Positions 1 through 11,960 are shown, counted from the first letter of the stretch. The stretch is DNA of 64,000 nt from Asparagopsis taxiformis (GCA_030407315.1 JALQPE010003002.1:1-64000), one strand, 5' to 3'. Program-made: numbers and translations. Notes: generated from the letters alone by a model not told the origin.

Positions 1-51
1 GGCTCCTGATGGCGCCAGAAAAATAGTTTTCGATGTGGAAGCAAAACAAAA

Positions 52-169
52 ACATTCAGCACGAGCGATTCCCGAGTGATCCCTCACCTCAGTACTAAAC
101 TCGCCCGAAGCGACTTAGCTTCCCAGTTCGGGAGGGATGGGGGCATGTCAGCTTGGTATGGCCGAATGT
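52..169 (-). rRNA. 5S ribosomal RNA copy 1, with indels
   Basis: 118 nt; differs from the consensus in the region around 132-145 (GGGAGGGATGGGGG instead of GGGATGGGATGGGGCG). Spacer allele G. Confidence 0.8.
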
Positions 170-669
170 GCTTGCTCCACGTGCAAGCAGGTATTTCAAT
201 CTCACCGCAACAAACTCCACAATGTACAAATCCCCCGACCACAATCGTTCCCTCCATCCATCCATAAAAGAAATAGCGATAATGTTGGCTGACCCTTTCA
301 ATGCCATCACGCCCCTCGATTCCAATAAATTGCCGATCAGGTTGAAAATTGCATATCTTTTGCAGATTTCGGCATTAAAAGTGGTCCCCCAAAGGCCCTA
401 ATCACTTGGCCAGTCAACATCTCGGCACATGGACCCAAATCCCAGAGGTGCAGAACGGAGTGGACTATTGGAATGGGCGAATCCAGGGGGTACTTTTCGT
501 GATTCTCATAGGTACCCGCGTATAAAAGAAAACGGCAGAATGAGCGGACAGGATTGAGTGCTGTGAGGGGGTCATAATGAGGATACTCCGCTGGGAAATA
601 TGAATGGAAGTGCAGGATGGGCTCCTGATGGCGCCAGAAAAATAGTTTCGATGTGGAAGCAAAACAAAA

Positions 670-789
670 ACATTCAGCACGAGCGATTCCCGAGTGATCC
701 CTCACCTCAGTACTAAACTCGCCCGAAGCGACTTAGCTTCCCAGTTCGGGATGGGATGGGGCGCATGTCAGCTTGGTATGGCCGAATGT
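670..789 (-). rRNA. 5S ribosomal RNA copy 2
   Basis: Consensus 120 nt. Spacer has the one-base deletion allele and further indels. Confidence 0.9.
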
Positions 790-1287
790 GCTTGCTCCAC
801 GTGCAAGCAGGTATTTCAATCTCACCGCAACAAAGCTCCACAATGTTACAAATCCCCCACCACAATCGTTCCCTCCATCCATCCATAAAAGAAATAGCGA
901 TATGTTGGCTGACCCTTTCAATGCCATCACGCACCTCGATTCCAATAAATTGCCGATCAGGTTGAAAATTGCATATCTTTTGCAGAATTTCGGCATTAAA
1001 AGTGGTCCCCAATGCCCTATGTCACTTGGCCAGTCAACAGCTCGGCATGGACCACAAATCCCAGAGGTGCAGAACGGAGTGGACTATTGAATGGGCGAAT
1101 CCAGGGGGTACTTTTCGTGATTCTCATAGGTACCCGCGTATAAAAGAAAACGGCAGAATGAGCGGACAGGATTGAGTGCTGTGAGGGGGTCATAATGAGG
1201 ATACTCCGCTGGGAAATATGAATGGAAGTGCAGGATGGGCTCCTGATGGCGCCAGAAAAATAGTTTCGATGTGGAAGCAAAACAAAA

Positions 1288-1407
1288 ACATTCAGCACGA
1301 GCGATTCCCGAGTGATCCCTCACCTCAGTACTAAACTCGCCCGAAGCGACTTAGCTTCCCAGTTCGGGATGGGATGGGGCGCATGTCAGCTTGGTATGGC
1401 CGAATGT
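1288..1407 (-). rRNA. 5S ribosomal RNA copy 3
   Basis: Consensus 120 nt. Spacer allele G; several 1-base indels in the spacer (1600-1830). Confidence 0.9.
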
Positions 1408-1905
1408 GCTTGCTCCACGTGCAAGCAGGTATTTCAATCTCACCGCAACAAAGCTCCACAATGTTACAAATCCCCCGACCACAATCGTTCCCTCCATCCA
1501 TCCATAAAAGAAATAGCGATATGTTGGCTGACCCTTTCAATGCCATCACGCACCTCGATTCCAATAAATTGCCGATCAGGTTGAAAATTGCATATCTTTT
1601 GCAGAATTCGGCATTAAAAGTGGTCCCCCAAATGCCCTATGTCACTTGGCCAGTCAACAGCTCGGCATGGACCACAAATCCCAGAGGTGCGAACGGAGTG
1701 GACTATTGGAATGGGCGAATCCAGGGTACTTTCGTGATTCTCATAGGTACCGCGCGTATAAAAGAAACGGCAGAATGAGCGGACAGGATTGAGTGCTGTG
1801 AGGGGGTCATAATGAGGATACTCTCGCTGGGAAATATGAATGGAAGTGCAGGATGGGCTCCTGATGGCGCCAGAAAAATAGTTTCGATGTGGAAGCAAAA
1901 CAAAA

Positions 1906-2025
1906 ACATTCAGCACGAGCGATTCCCGAGTGATCCCTCACCTCAGTACTAAACTCGCCCGAAGCGACTTAGCTTCCCAGTTCGGGATGGGATGGGGCGC
2001 ATGTCAGCTTGGTATGGCCGAATGT
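1906..2025 (-). rRNA. 5S ribosomal RNA copy 4
   Basis: Consensus 120 nt. Spacer allele G; upstream flank lacks one G (CAAGCAGTATTT at 2040). Confidence 0.9.
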
Positions 2026-2519
2026 GCTTGCTCCACGTGCAAGCAGTATTTCAATCTCACCGCAACAAAGCTCCACAATGTTACAAATCCCCCGACCACA
2101 ATCGTTCCCTTCATCCATCCATAAAGAAATAGCGATATGTTGGCTGACCCTTTCAATGCCATCACGCACCTCGATTCCAATAAATTGCCGATCAGGTTGA
2201 AAATTGCATACTTTTGCAGAATTTTCGGCATTAAAAGTGGTCCCCCAATTCCCTATGTCACTTGGCCAGTCCAGCTCGGCATGGACCACAAATCCCAGAG
2301 GTGCAGAACGGAGTGGACTATTGGAATGGGCGAATCCAGGGGGTACTTTTCGTGATTCTCATAGGTACCCGCGTATAAAAGAAAACGGCAGAATGAGCGG
2401 ACAGGATTGAGTGCTGTGAGGGGTCATAATGAGGATACTCCGCTGGGAATATGAATGAAGTGCAGGATGGGCTCCTGATGGCGCCAGAAAAAATAGTTTC
2501 GATGGGAAGCAAAACAAAA

Positions 2520-2638
2520 ACATTCAGCACGAGCGATTCCGAGTGATCCCTCACCTCAGTACTAAACTCGCCCGAAGCGACTTAGCTTCGCCAGTTCGGG
2601 ATGGGATGGGGCGCAGTCAGCTTGGTATGGCCGAATGT
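2520..2638 (-). rRNA. 5S ribosomal RNA copy 5, with indels
   Basis: 119 nt: one C lost near 2540, one base gained near 2590 and one lost near 2616. Spacer allele A. Confidence 0.85.
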
Positions 2639-3140
2639 GCTTGCTCCACGTGCAAGCAGGTATTTCAATCTCACCCGCAACAAAGCTCCACAATGTTACA
2701 AATCCCCCAACCACAATCGTTCCCTCCATCCATCCATAAAAGAAATAGCGATATGTTGGCTGACCCTTTCAATGCCATCACGCACCTCGATTCCAATAAA
2801 TTGCCGATCAGGTTGAAAATTGCATATCTTTTGCAGAATTTCGGCATTAAAAGTGTTCCCCCAAATGCCCTATGTCACTTGGCCAGTCAACAGCTCGGCA
2901 TGGACCACAAATCCCAGAGGTGCAGAACGGATGGACTATTGGAATGGGCGAATCCAGGGGGTACTTTTCGTGATTCTCATAGGTACCCGCGTATAAAAGA
3001 AAACGGCAGAATGAGCGGACAGGATTGAGTGCTGTGAGGGGGTCATAATGAGGATACTCCGCTGGGAAATATGAATGGAAGTGCAGGATGGGCTCCTGAT
3101 GGCGCCAGAAAAATAGTTTCGATGTGGAAGCAAAACAAAA

Positions 3141-3259
3141 ACATTCAGCACGAGCGATTCCCGAGTGATCCCTCACCTCAGTACTAAACTCGCCCGAAGC
3201 GACTTAGCTTCCAGTTCGGGATGGGATGGGGCGCATGTCAGCTTGGTATGGCCGAATGT
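3141..3259 (-). rRNA. 5S ribosomal RNA copy 6, one base short
   Basis: 119 nt; a C is missing in TTCCAGTTC near 3211. Spacer allele A. Confidence 0.87.
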
Positions 3260-3758
3260 GCTTGCTCCACGTGCAAGCAGGTATTTCAATCTCACCGCAA
3301 CAAAGCTCCACAATGTTACAAATCCCCCAACCACAATCGTTCCCTCCATCCATCCATAAAGAAATAGCGATATGTTGGCTGACCCTTTCAATGCCATCAC
3401 GCACCTCGATTCCAATAATTGCCGATCAGGTTGAAAATTGCATATCTTTTGCAGAATTTCGGCATTAAAAGTGGTCCCCCAAATGCCCTATGTCACTTGG
3501 CCAGTCAACAGCTCGGCATGGACCACAAATCCCAGAGGTGCAGAACGGAGTGGACTATTGGAATGGGCGAATCCAGGGGGTACTTTTCGTGATTCTCATA
3601 GGTACCCGCGTATAAAAGAAAACGGCAGAATGAGCGGACAGGATTGAGTGCTGTGAGGGGGTCATAATGAGGATACTCCGCTGGGAAATATGAATGGAAG
3701 TGCAGGATGGGCTCCTGATGGCGCCAGAAAAATAGTTTCGATGTGGAAGCAAACAAAA

Positions 3759-3878
3759 ACATTCAGCACGAGCGATTCCCGAGTGATCCCTCACCTCAGT
3801 ACTAAACTCGCCCGAAGCGACTTAGCTTCCCAGTTCGGGATGGGATGGGGCGCATGTCAGCTTGGTATGGCCGAATGT
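3759..3878 (-). rRNA. 5S ribosomal RNA copy 7
   Basis: Consensus 120 nt; the backup T4 run downstream has one T fewer. Spacer allele G. Confidence 0.92.
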
Positions 3879-4370
3879 GCTTGCTCCACGTGCAAGCAGG
3901 TATTTCAATCTCACCGCAACAAAGCTCCACAATGTTACAAATCCCCCGACCACAATCGTTCCCTCCATCCATCCATAAAAGAAATAGCGATATGTTGGCT
4001 GACCCTTTCAATGCCATCACGCACCTCGATTCCAATAATTGCCGATCAGGTTGAAAATTGCATATCTTTTGCAGAATTTCGGCATTAAAAGTGGTCCCCC
4101 AAATGCCCTATGTCACTTGGCCAGTCAACAGCTCGGCATGGACCACAAATCCCAGAGGTGCAGAACGGAGTGGACTATTGGAATGGGCGAATCCAGGGGG
4201 TACTTTTCGTGATTCTCATAGGTACCCGCGTATAAAAGAAAACGGCAGAATGAGCGGACAGGATTGAGTGCTGTGAGGGGGTCATAATGAGGATACTCCG
4301 CTGGGAAATATGAATGGAAGTGCAGGATGGGCTCCTGATGGCGCCAGAAAAATAGTTTCGATGTGGAAGC

Positions 4371-4379
4371 AAAACAAAA
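4371..4379 (-). terminator. Pol III terminator of the 5S gene (representative)
   Basis: Directly after the 3' end of the 5S gene the minus strand reads TTTT G TTTT; with the last T of the gene this gives a first run of five T, the usual RNA polymerase III stop, backed up by a second run of four. The same signal follows the 5S copies throughout the array. Confidence 0.8.
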
Positions 4380-4499
4380 ACATTCAGCACGAGCGATTCC
4401 CGAGTGATCCCTCACCTCAGTACTAAACTCGCCCGAAGCGACTTAGCTTCCCAGTTCGGGATGGGATGGGGCGCATGTCAGCTTGGTATGGCCGAATGT
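4380..4499 (-). rRNA. 5S ribosomal RNA (representative consensus copy)
   Basis: This is the RNA of the large ribosomal subunit transcribed by RNA polymerase III. Read on the minus strand it is 120 nt, the standard 5S length, starting ACATTCGGCCATACC and ending GCTGAATGT. The first six bases pair perfectly with the last six (ACATTC/GAATGT), giving helix I. Conserved 5S elements are in place: CGGCCATACC near the 5' end, the box A core AAGCTAAG at nt 51-58 (plus-strand 4442-4449), the intermediate element around nt 67-72, the conserved TTAGTACT stretch at nt 74-81, and a box C region ending in GGGAAT. A Pol III T-run follows directly. Its spacer carries allele A at 4569 (the C5-[A/G/deleted]-ACC site). 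Confidence 0.95.
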
Positions 4500-4526
4500 G
4501 CTTGCTCCACGTGCAAGCAGGTATTT
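4500..4526 (-). promoter_or_regulatory. 5S upstream element: inverted repeat with CACGTG and a TATA-like stretch (representative)
   Basis: The bases immediately upstream of the 5S start (minus-strand -1 to -19, plus 4500-4518) form an inverted repeat, GCTTGC-7 nt-GCAAGC, that contains the palindromic E-box CACGTG at 4508-4513. At about -22 to -27 the minus strand reads AAATAC, a weak TATA-like stretch at the spacing used by upstream elements of some 5S genes. It recurs in every unit. That these bases act as a promoter is inferred; the main 5S promoter is internal. Confidence 0.4.
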
Positions 4527-4852
4527 CAATCTCACCGCAACAAAGCTCCACAATGTTACAAATCCCCCAACCACAATCGTTCCCTCCATCCATCCATAAA
4601 AGAAATAGCGATATGTTGGCTGACCCTTTCAATGCCATCACGCACCTCGATTCCAATAAATTGCCGATCAGGTTGAAAATTGCATATCTTTTGCAGAATT
4701 TCGGCATTAAAAGTGGTCCCCCAAATGCCCTATGTCACTTGGCCAGTCAACAGCTCGGCATGGACCACAAATCCCAGAGGTGCAGAACGGAGTGGACTAT
4801 TGGAATGGGCGAATCCAGGGGGTACTTTTCGTGATTCTCATAGGTACCCGCG

Positions 4853-4860
4853 TATAAAAG
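4853..4860 (+). promoter_or_regulatory. TATAAAAG box on the antisense strand of the spacer (representative)
   Basis: There is a perfect TATA consensus about 140 bp from the 3' end of the next 5S gene, pointing toward it. If used it would give a transcript antisense to 5S. It is present in the units of the array, but a single 8-bp match can be chance; function is unproven. Confidence 0.2.
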
Positions 4861-5001
4861 AAAACGGCAGAATGAGCGGACAGGATTGAGTGCTGTGAGG
4901 GGGTCATAATGAGGATACTCCGCTGGGAAATATGAATGGAAGTGCAGGATGGGCTCCTGATGGCGCCAGAAAAATAGTTTCGATGTGGAAGCAAAACAAA
5001 A

Positions 5002-5120
5002 ACATTCAGCACGAGCGATTCCCGAGTGATCCTCACCTCAGTACTAAACTCGCCCGAAGCGACTTAGCTTCCCAGTTCGGGATGGGATGGGGCGCATGTC
5101 AGCTTGGTATGGCCGAATGT
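5002..5120 (-). rRNA. 5S ribosomal RNA copy 9, one base short
   Basis: 119 nt; a C is missing in GATCCTCACC near 5031, inside box C. This is the last copy with an indel in the gene. Spacer allele A. Confidence 0.87.
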
Positions 5121-5622
5121 GCTTGCTCCACGTGCAAGCAGGTATTTCAATCTCACCGCAACAAAGCTCCACAATGTTACAAATCCCCCAACCACAATCG
5201 TTCCCTCCATCCATCCATAAAAGAAATAGCGATATGTTGGCTGACCCTTTCAATGCCATCACGCACCTCGATTCCAATAAATTGCCGATCAGGTTGAAAA
5301 TTGCATATCTTTTGCAGAATTTCGGCATTAAAAGTGGTCCCCCAAATGCCCTATGTCACTTGGCCAGTCAACAGCTCGGCATGGACCACAAATCCCAGAG
5401 GTGCAGAACGGAGTGGACTATTGGAATGGGCGAATCCAGGGGGTACTTTTCGTGATTCTCATAGGTACCCGCGTATAAAAGAAAACGGCAGAATGAGCGG
5501 ACAGGATTGAGTGCTGTGAGGGGGTCATAATGAGGATACTCCGCTGGGAAATATGAATGGAAGTGCAGGATGGGCTCCTGATGGCGCCAGAAAAATAGTT
5601 TCGATGTGGAAGCAAAACAAAA

Positions 5623-5742
5623 ACATTCAGCACGAGCGATTCCCGAGTGATCCCTCACCTCAGTACTAAACTCGCCCGAAGCGACTTAGCTTCCCAGTTC
5701 GGGATGGGATGGGGCGCATGTCAGCTTGGTATGGCCGAATGT
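5623..5742 (-). rRNA. 5S ribosomal RNA copy 10
   Basis: Consensus; spacer allele G. Confidence 0.93.
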
Positions 5743-6244
5743 GCTTGCTCCACGTGCAAGCAGGTATTTCAATCTCACCGCAACAAAGCTCCACAATGTT
5801 ACAAATCCCCCGACCACAATCGTTCCCTCCATCCATCCATAAAAGAAATAGCGATATGTTGGCTGACCCTTTCAATGCCATCACGCACCTCGATTCCAAT
5901 AAATTGCCGATCAGGTTGAAAATTGCATATCTTTTGCAGAATTTCGGCATTAAAAGTGGTCCCCCAAATGCCCTATGTCACTTGGCCAGTCAACAGCTCG
6001 GCATGGACCACAAATCCCAGAGGTGCAGAACGGAGTGGACTATTGGAATGGGCGAATCCAGGGGGTACTTTTCGTGATTCTCATAGGTACCCGCGTATAA
6101 AAGAAAACGGCAGAATGAGCGGACAGGATTGAGTGCTGTGAGGGGGTCATAATGAGGATACTCCGCTGGGAAATATGAATGGAAGTGCAGGATGGGCTCC
6201 TGATGGCGCCAGAAAAATAGTTTCGATGTGGAAGCAAAACAAAA

Positions 6245-6364
6245 ACATTCAGCACGAGCGATTCCCGAGTGATCCCTCACCTCAGTACTAAACTCGCCCG
6301 AAGCGACTTAGCTTCCCAGTTCGGGATGGGATGGGGCGCATGTCAGCTTGGTATGGCCGAATGT
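6245..6364 (-). rRNA. 5S ribosomal RNA copy 11
   Basis: Consensus; spacer allele G. Confidence 0.93.
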
Positions 6365-6866
6365 GCTTGCTCCACGTGCAAGCAGGTATTTCAATCTCAC
6401 CGCAACAAAGCTCCACAATGTTACAAATCCCCCGACCACAATCGTTCCCTCCATCCATCCATAAAAGAAATAGCGATATGTTGGCTGACCCTTTCAATGC
6501 CATCACGCACCTCGATTCCAATAAATTGCCGATCAGGTTGAAAATTGCATATCTTTTGCAGAATTTCGGCATTAAAAGTGGTCCCCCAAATGCCCTATGT
6601 CACTTGGCCAGTCAACAGCTCGGCATGGACCACAAATCCCAGAGGTGCAGAACGGAGTGGACTATTGGAATGGGCGAATCCAGGGGGTACTTTTCGTGAT
6701 TCTCATAGGTACCCGCGTATAAAAGAAAACGGCAGAATGAGCGGACAGGATTGAGTGCTGTGAGGGGGTCATAATGAGGATACTCCGCTGGGAAATATGA
6801 ATGGAAGTGCAGGATGGGCTCCTGATGGCGCCAGAAAAATAGTTTCGATGTGGAAGCAAAACAAAA

Positions 6867-6986
6867 ACATTCAGCACGAGCGATTCCCGAGTGATCCCTC
6901 ACCTCAGTACTAAACTCGCCCGAAGCGACTTAGCTTCCCAGTTCGGGATGGGATGGGGCGCATGTCAGCTTGGTATGGCCGAATGT
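6867..6986 (-). rRNA. 5S ribosomal RNA copy 12
   Basis: Consensus; spacer allele A. Confidence 0.93.
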
Positions 6987-7488
6987 GCTTGCTCCACGTG
7001 CAAGCAGGTATTTCAATCTCACCGCAACAAAGCTCCACAATGTTACAAATCCCCCAACCACAATCGTTCCCTCCATCCATCCATAAAAGAAATAGCGATA
7101 TGTTGGCTGACCCTTTCAATGCCATCACGCACCTCGATTCCAATAAATTGCCGATCAGGTTGAAAATTGCATATCTTTTGCAGAATTTCGGCATTAAAAG
7201 TGGTCCCCCAAATGCCCTATGTCACTTGGCCAGTCAACAGCTCGGCATGGACCACAAATCCCAGAGGTGCAGAACGGAGTGGACTATTGGAATGGGCGAA
7301 TCCAGGGGGTACTTTTCGTGATTCTCATAGGTACCCGCGTATAAAAGAAAACGGCAGAATGAGCGGACAGGATTGAGTGCTGTGAGGGGGTCATAATGAG
7401 GATACTCCGCTGGGAAATATGAATGGAAGTGCAGGATGGGCTCCTGATGGCGCCAGAAAAATAGTTTCGATGTGGAAGCAAAACAAAA

Positions 7489-7608
7489 ACATTCAGCACG
7501 AGCGATTCCCGAGTGATCCCTCACCTCAGTACTAAACTCGCCCGAAGCGACTTAGCTTCCCAGTTCGGGATGGGATGGGGCGCATGTCAGCTTGGTATGG
7601 CCGAATGT
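7489..7608 (-). rRNA. 5S ribosomal RNA copy 13
   Basis: Consensus; spacer allele G, with one G lost near 8010. Confidence 0.93.
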
Positions 7609-8109
7609 GCTTGCTCCACGTGCAAGCAGGTATTTCAATCTCACCGCAACAAAGCTCCACAATGTTACAAATCCCCCGACCACAATCGTTCCCTCCATCC
7701 ATCCATAAAAGAAATAGCGATATGTTGGCTGACCCTTTCAATGCCATCACGCACCTCGATTCCAATAAATTGCCGATCAGGTTGAAAATTGCATATCTTT
7801 TGCAGAATTTCGGCATTAAAAGTGGTCCCCCAAATGCCCTATGTCACTTGGCCAGTCAACAGCTCGGCATGGACCACAAATCCCAGAGGTGCAGAACGGA
7901 GTGGACTATTGGAATGGGCGAATCCAGGGGGTACTTTTCGTGATTCTCATAGGTACCCGCGTATAAAAGAAAACGGCAGAATGAGCGGACAGGATTGAGT
8001 GCTGTGAGGGGTCATAATGAGGATACTCCGCTGGGAAATATGAATGGAAGTGCAGGATGGGCTCCTGATGGCGCCAGAAAAATAGTTTCGATGTGGAAGC
8101 AAAACAAAA

Positions 8110-8229
8110 ACATTCAGCACGAGCGATTCCCGAGTGATCCCTCACCTCAGTACTAAACTCGCCCGAAGCGACTTAGCTTCCCAGTTCGGGATGGGATGGG
8201 GCGCATGTCAGCTTGGTATGGCCGAATGT
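8110..8229 (-). rRNA. 5S ribosomal RNA copy 14
   Basis: Consensus; spacer allele A, with one A lost near 8591. Confidence 0.93.
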
Positions 8230-8730
8230 GCTTGCTCCACGTGCAAGCAGGTATTTCAATCTCACCGCAACAAAGCTCCACAATGTTACAAATCCCCCAA
8301 CCACAATCGTTCCCTCCATCCATCCATAAAAGAAATAGCGATATGTTGGCTGACCCTTTCAATGCCATCACGCACCTCGATTCCAATAAATTGCCGATCA
8401 GGTTGAAAATTGCATATCTTTTGCAGAATTTCGGCATTAAAAGTGGTCCCCCAAATGCCCTATGTCACTTGGCCAGTCAACAGCTCGGCATGGACCACAA
8501 ATCCCAGAGGTGCAGAACGGAGTGGACTATTGGAATGGGCGAATCCAGGGGGTACTTTTCGTGATTCTCATAGGTACCCGCGTATAAAAGAAACGGCAGA
8601 ATGAGCGGACAGGATTGAGTGCTGTGAGGGGGTCATAATGAGGATACTCCGCTGGGAAATATGAATGGAAGTGCAGGATGGGCTCCTGATGGCGCCAGAA
8701 AAATAGTTTCGATGTGGAAGCAAAACAAAA

Positions 8731-8850
8731 ACATTCAGCACGAGCGATTCCCGAGTGATCCCTCACCTCAGTACTAAACTCGCCCGAAGCGACTTAGCTT
8801 CCCAGTTCGGGATGGGATGGGGCGCATGTCAGCTTGGTATGGCCGAATGT
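8731..8850 (-). rRNA. 5S ribosomal RNA copy 15
   Basis: Consensus; spacer allele A. Confidence 0.93.
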
Positions 8851-9352
8851 GCTTGCTCCACGTGCAAGCAGGTATTTCAATCTCACCGCAACAAAGCTCC
8901 ACAATGTTACAAATCCCCCAACCACAATCGTTCCCTCCATCCATCCATAAAAGAAATAGCGATATGTTGGCTGACCCTTTCAATGCCATCACGCACCTCG
9001 ATTCCAATAAATTGCCGATCAGGTTGAAAATTGCATATCTTTTGCAGAATTTCGGCATTAAAAGTGGTCCCCCAAATGCCCTATGTCACTTGGCCAGTCA
9101 ACAGCTCGGCATGGACCACAAATCCCAGAGGTGCAGAACGGAGTGGACTATTGGAATGGGCGAATCCAGGGGGTACTTTTCGTGATTCTCATAGGTACCC
9201 GCGTATAAAAGAAAACGGCAGAATGAGCGGACAGGATTGAGTGCTGTGAGGGGGTCATAATGAGGATACTCCGCTGGGAAATATGAATGGAAGTGCAGGA
9301 TGGGCTCCTGATGGCGCCAGAAAAATAGTTTCGATGTGGAAGCAAAACAAAA

Positions 9353-9472
9353 ACATTCAGCACGAGCGATTCCCGAGTGATCCCTCACCTCAGTACTAAA
9401 CTCGCCCGAAGCGACTTAGCTTCCCAGTTCGGGATGGGATGGGGCGCATGTCAGCTTGGTATGGCCGAATGT
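9353..9472 (-). rRNA. 5S ribosomal RNA copy 16
   Basis: Consensus; spacer allele A. Confidence 0.93.
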
Positions 9473-9974
9473 GCTTGCTCCACGTGCAAGCAGGTATTTC
9501 AATCTCACCGCAACAAAGCTCCACAATGTTACAAATCCCCCAACCACAATCGTTCCCTCCATCCATCCATAAAAGAAATAGCGATATGTTGGCTGACCCT
9601 TTCAATGCCATCACGCACCTCGATTCCAATAAATTGCCGATCAGGTTGAAAATTGCATATCTTTTGCAGAATTTCGGCATTAAAAGTGGTCCCCCAAATG
9701 CCCTATGTCACTTGGCCAGTCAACAGCTCGGCATGGACCACAAATCCCAGAGGTGCAGAACGGAGTGGACTATTGGAATGGGCGAATCCAGGGGGTACTT
9801 TTCGTGATTCTCATAGGTACCCGCGTATAAAAGAAAACGGCAGAATGAGCGGACAGGATTGAGTGCTGTGAGGGGGTCATAATGAGGATACTCCGCTGGG
9901 AAATATGAATGGAAGTGCAGGATGGGCTCCTGATGGCGCCAGAAAAATAGTTTCGATGTGGAAGCAAAACAAAA

Positions 9975-10094
9975 ACATTCAGCACGAGCGATTCCCGAGT
10001 GATCCCTCACCTCAGTACTAAACTCGCCCGAAGCGACTTAGCTTCCCAGTTCGGGATGGGATGGGGCGCATGTCAGCTTGGTATGGCCGAATGT
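9975..10094 (-). rRNA. 5S ribosomal RNA copy 17
   Basis: Consensus; spacer allele A. Confidence 0.93.
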
Positions 10095-10596
10095 GCTTGC
10101 TCCACGTGCAAGCAGGTATTTCAATCTCACCGCAACAAAGCTCCACAATGTTACAAATCCCCCAACCACAATCGTTCCCTCCATCCATCCATAAAAGAAA
10201 TAGCGATATGTTGGCTGACCCTTTCAATGCCATCACGCACCTCGATTCCAATAAATTGCCGATCAGGTTGAAAATTGCATATCTTTTGCAGAATTTCGGC
10301 ATTAAAAGTGGTCCCCCAAATGCCCTATGTCACTTGGCCAGTCAACAGCTCGGCATGGACCACAAATCCCAGAGGTGCAGAACGGAGTGGACTATTGGAA
10401 TGGGCGAATCCAGGGGGTACTTTTCGTGATTCTCATAGGTACCCGCGTATAAAAGAAAACGGCAGAATGAGCGGACAGGATTGAGTGCTGTGAGGGGGTC
10501 ATAATGAGGATACTCCGCTGGGAAATATGAATGGAAGTGCAGGATGGGCTCCTGATGGCGCCAGAAAAATAGTTTCGATGTGGAAGCAAAACAAAA

Positions 10597-10716
10597 ACAT
10601 TCAGCACGAGCGATTCCCGAGTGATCCCTCACCTCAGTACTAAACTCGCCCGAAGCGACTTAGCTTCCCAGTTCGGGATGGGATGGGGCGCATGTCAGCT
10701 TGGTATGGCCGAATGT
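10597..10716 (-). rRNA. 5S ribosomal RNA copy 18
   Basis: Consensus; spacer allele A. Confidence 0.93.
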
Positions 10717-11218
10717 GCTTGCTCCACGTGCAAGCAGGTATTTCAATCTCACCGCAACAAAGCTCCACAATGTTACAAATCCCCCAACCACAATCGTTCC
10801 CTCCATCCATCCATAAAAGAAATAGCGATATGTTGGCTGACCCTTTCAATGCCATCACGCACCTCGATTCCAATAAATTGCCGATCAGGTTGAAAATTGC
10901 ATATCTTTTGCAGAATTTCGGCATTAAAAGTGGTCCCCCAAATGCCCTATGTCACTTGGCCAGTCAACAGCTCGGCATGGACCACAAATCCCAGAGGTGC
11001 AGAACGGAGTGGACTATTGGAATGGGCGAATCCAGGGGGTACTTTTCGTGATTCTCATAGGTACCCGCGTATAAAAGAAAACGGCAGAATGAGCGGACAG
11101 GATTGAGTGCTGTGAGGGGGTCATAATGAGGATACTCCGCTGGGAAATATGAATGGAAGTGCAGGATGGGCTCCTGATGGCGCCAGAAAAATAGTTTCGA
11201 TGTGGAAGCAAAACAAAA

Positions 11219-11338
11219 ACATTCAGCACGAGCGATTCCCGAGTGATCCCTCACCTCAGTACTAAACTCGCCCGAAGCGACTTAGCTTCCCAGTTCGGGA
11301 TGGGATGGGGCGCATGTCAGCTTGGTATGGCCGAATGT
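11219..11338 (-). rRNA. 5S ribosomal RNA copy 19
   Basis: Consensus; spacer allele A. Confidence 0.93.
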
Positions 11339-11840
11339 GCTTGCTCCACGTGCAAGCAGGTATTTCAATCTCACCGCAACAAAGCTCCACAATGTTACAA
11401 ATCCCCCAACCACAATCGTTCCCTCCATCCATCCATAAAAGAAATAGCGATATGTTGGCTGACCCTTTCAATGCCATCACGCACCTCGATTCCAATAAAT
11501 TGCCGATCAGGTTGAAAATTGCATATCTTTTGCAGAATTTCGGCATTAAAAGTGGTCCCCCAAATGCCCTATGTCACTTGGCCAGTCAACAGCTCGGCAT
11601 GGACCACAAATCCCAGAGGTGCAGAACGGAGTGGACTATTGGAATGGGCGAATCCAGGGGGTACTTTTCGTGATTCTCATAGGTACCCGCGTATAAAAGA
11701 AAACGGCAGAATGAGCGGACAGGATTGAGTGCTGTGAGGGGGTCATAATGAGGATACTCCGCTGGGAAATATGAATGGAAGTGCAGGATGGGCTCCTGAT
11801 GGCGCCAGAAAAATAGTTTCGATGTGGAAGCAAAACAAAA

Positions 11841-11960
11841 ACATTCAGCACGAGCGATTCCCGAGTGATCCCTCACCTCAGTACTAAACTCGCCCGAAGC
11901 GACTTAGCTTCCCAGTTCGGGATGGGATGGGGCGCATGTCAGCTTGGTATGGCCGAATGT
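11841..11960 (-). rRNA. 5S ribosomal RNA copy 20
   Basis: Consensus; spacer has the one-base deletion allele (near 12029). Confidence 0.93.

Larger units (their letters stand above)
4500..5001. other. 5S intergenic spacer (representative, 502 bp)
   Basis: The spacer holds no recognisable gene. Visible pieces are the CACGTG inverted repeat next to the 5S start, a short CCAT microsatellite (TCCATCCATCCATAAAAG, near 4584), the polymorphic C5-[A/G/deleted]-ACC site at 4569, and a perfect TATAAAAG on the plus strand at 4853-4860, opposite in direction to the 5S gene. I looked for tRNA, U6, U2, spliced-leader and Sm-site signals and found none convincing. Confidence 0.7.

Noticed and set aside
4466..4834. 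Recurrent 122-codon open frame on the plus strand in each unit (MGRMSAWYGRM...), plus 90-, 94-, 96- and 71-codon frames on both strands
   Set aside because: They overlap the 5S gene or spacer in up to four frames at once, change frame with every 1-base indel, and show no domain; they are by-products of the 622-bp repeat.
4960..5001. Possible Sm-like site (ATTTTTCTGG on the minus strand) or tRNA B box (AGTTTCGATG on the plus strand) suggesting a second small RNA gene such as a spliced-leader RNA in the spacer
   Set aside because: The Sm-like run is interrupted by C, no splice donor or matching hairpin is visible, and the B-box-like word has no A box or cloverleaf.
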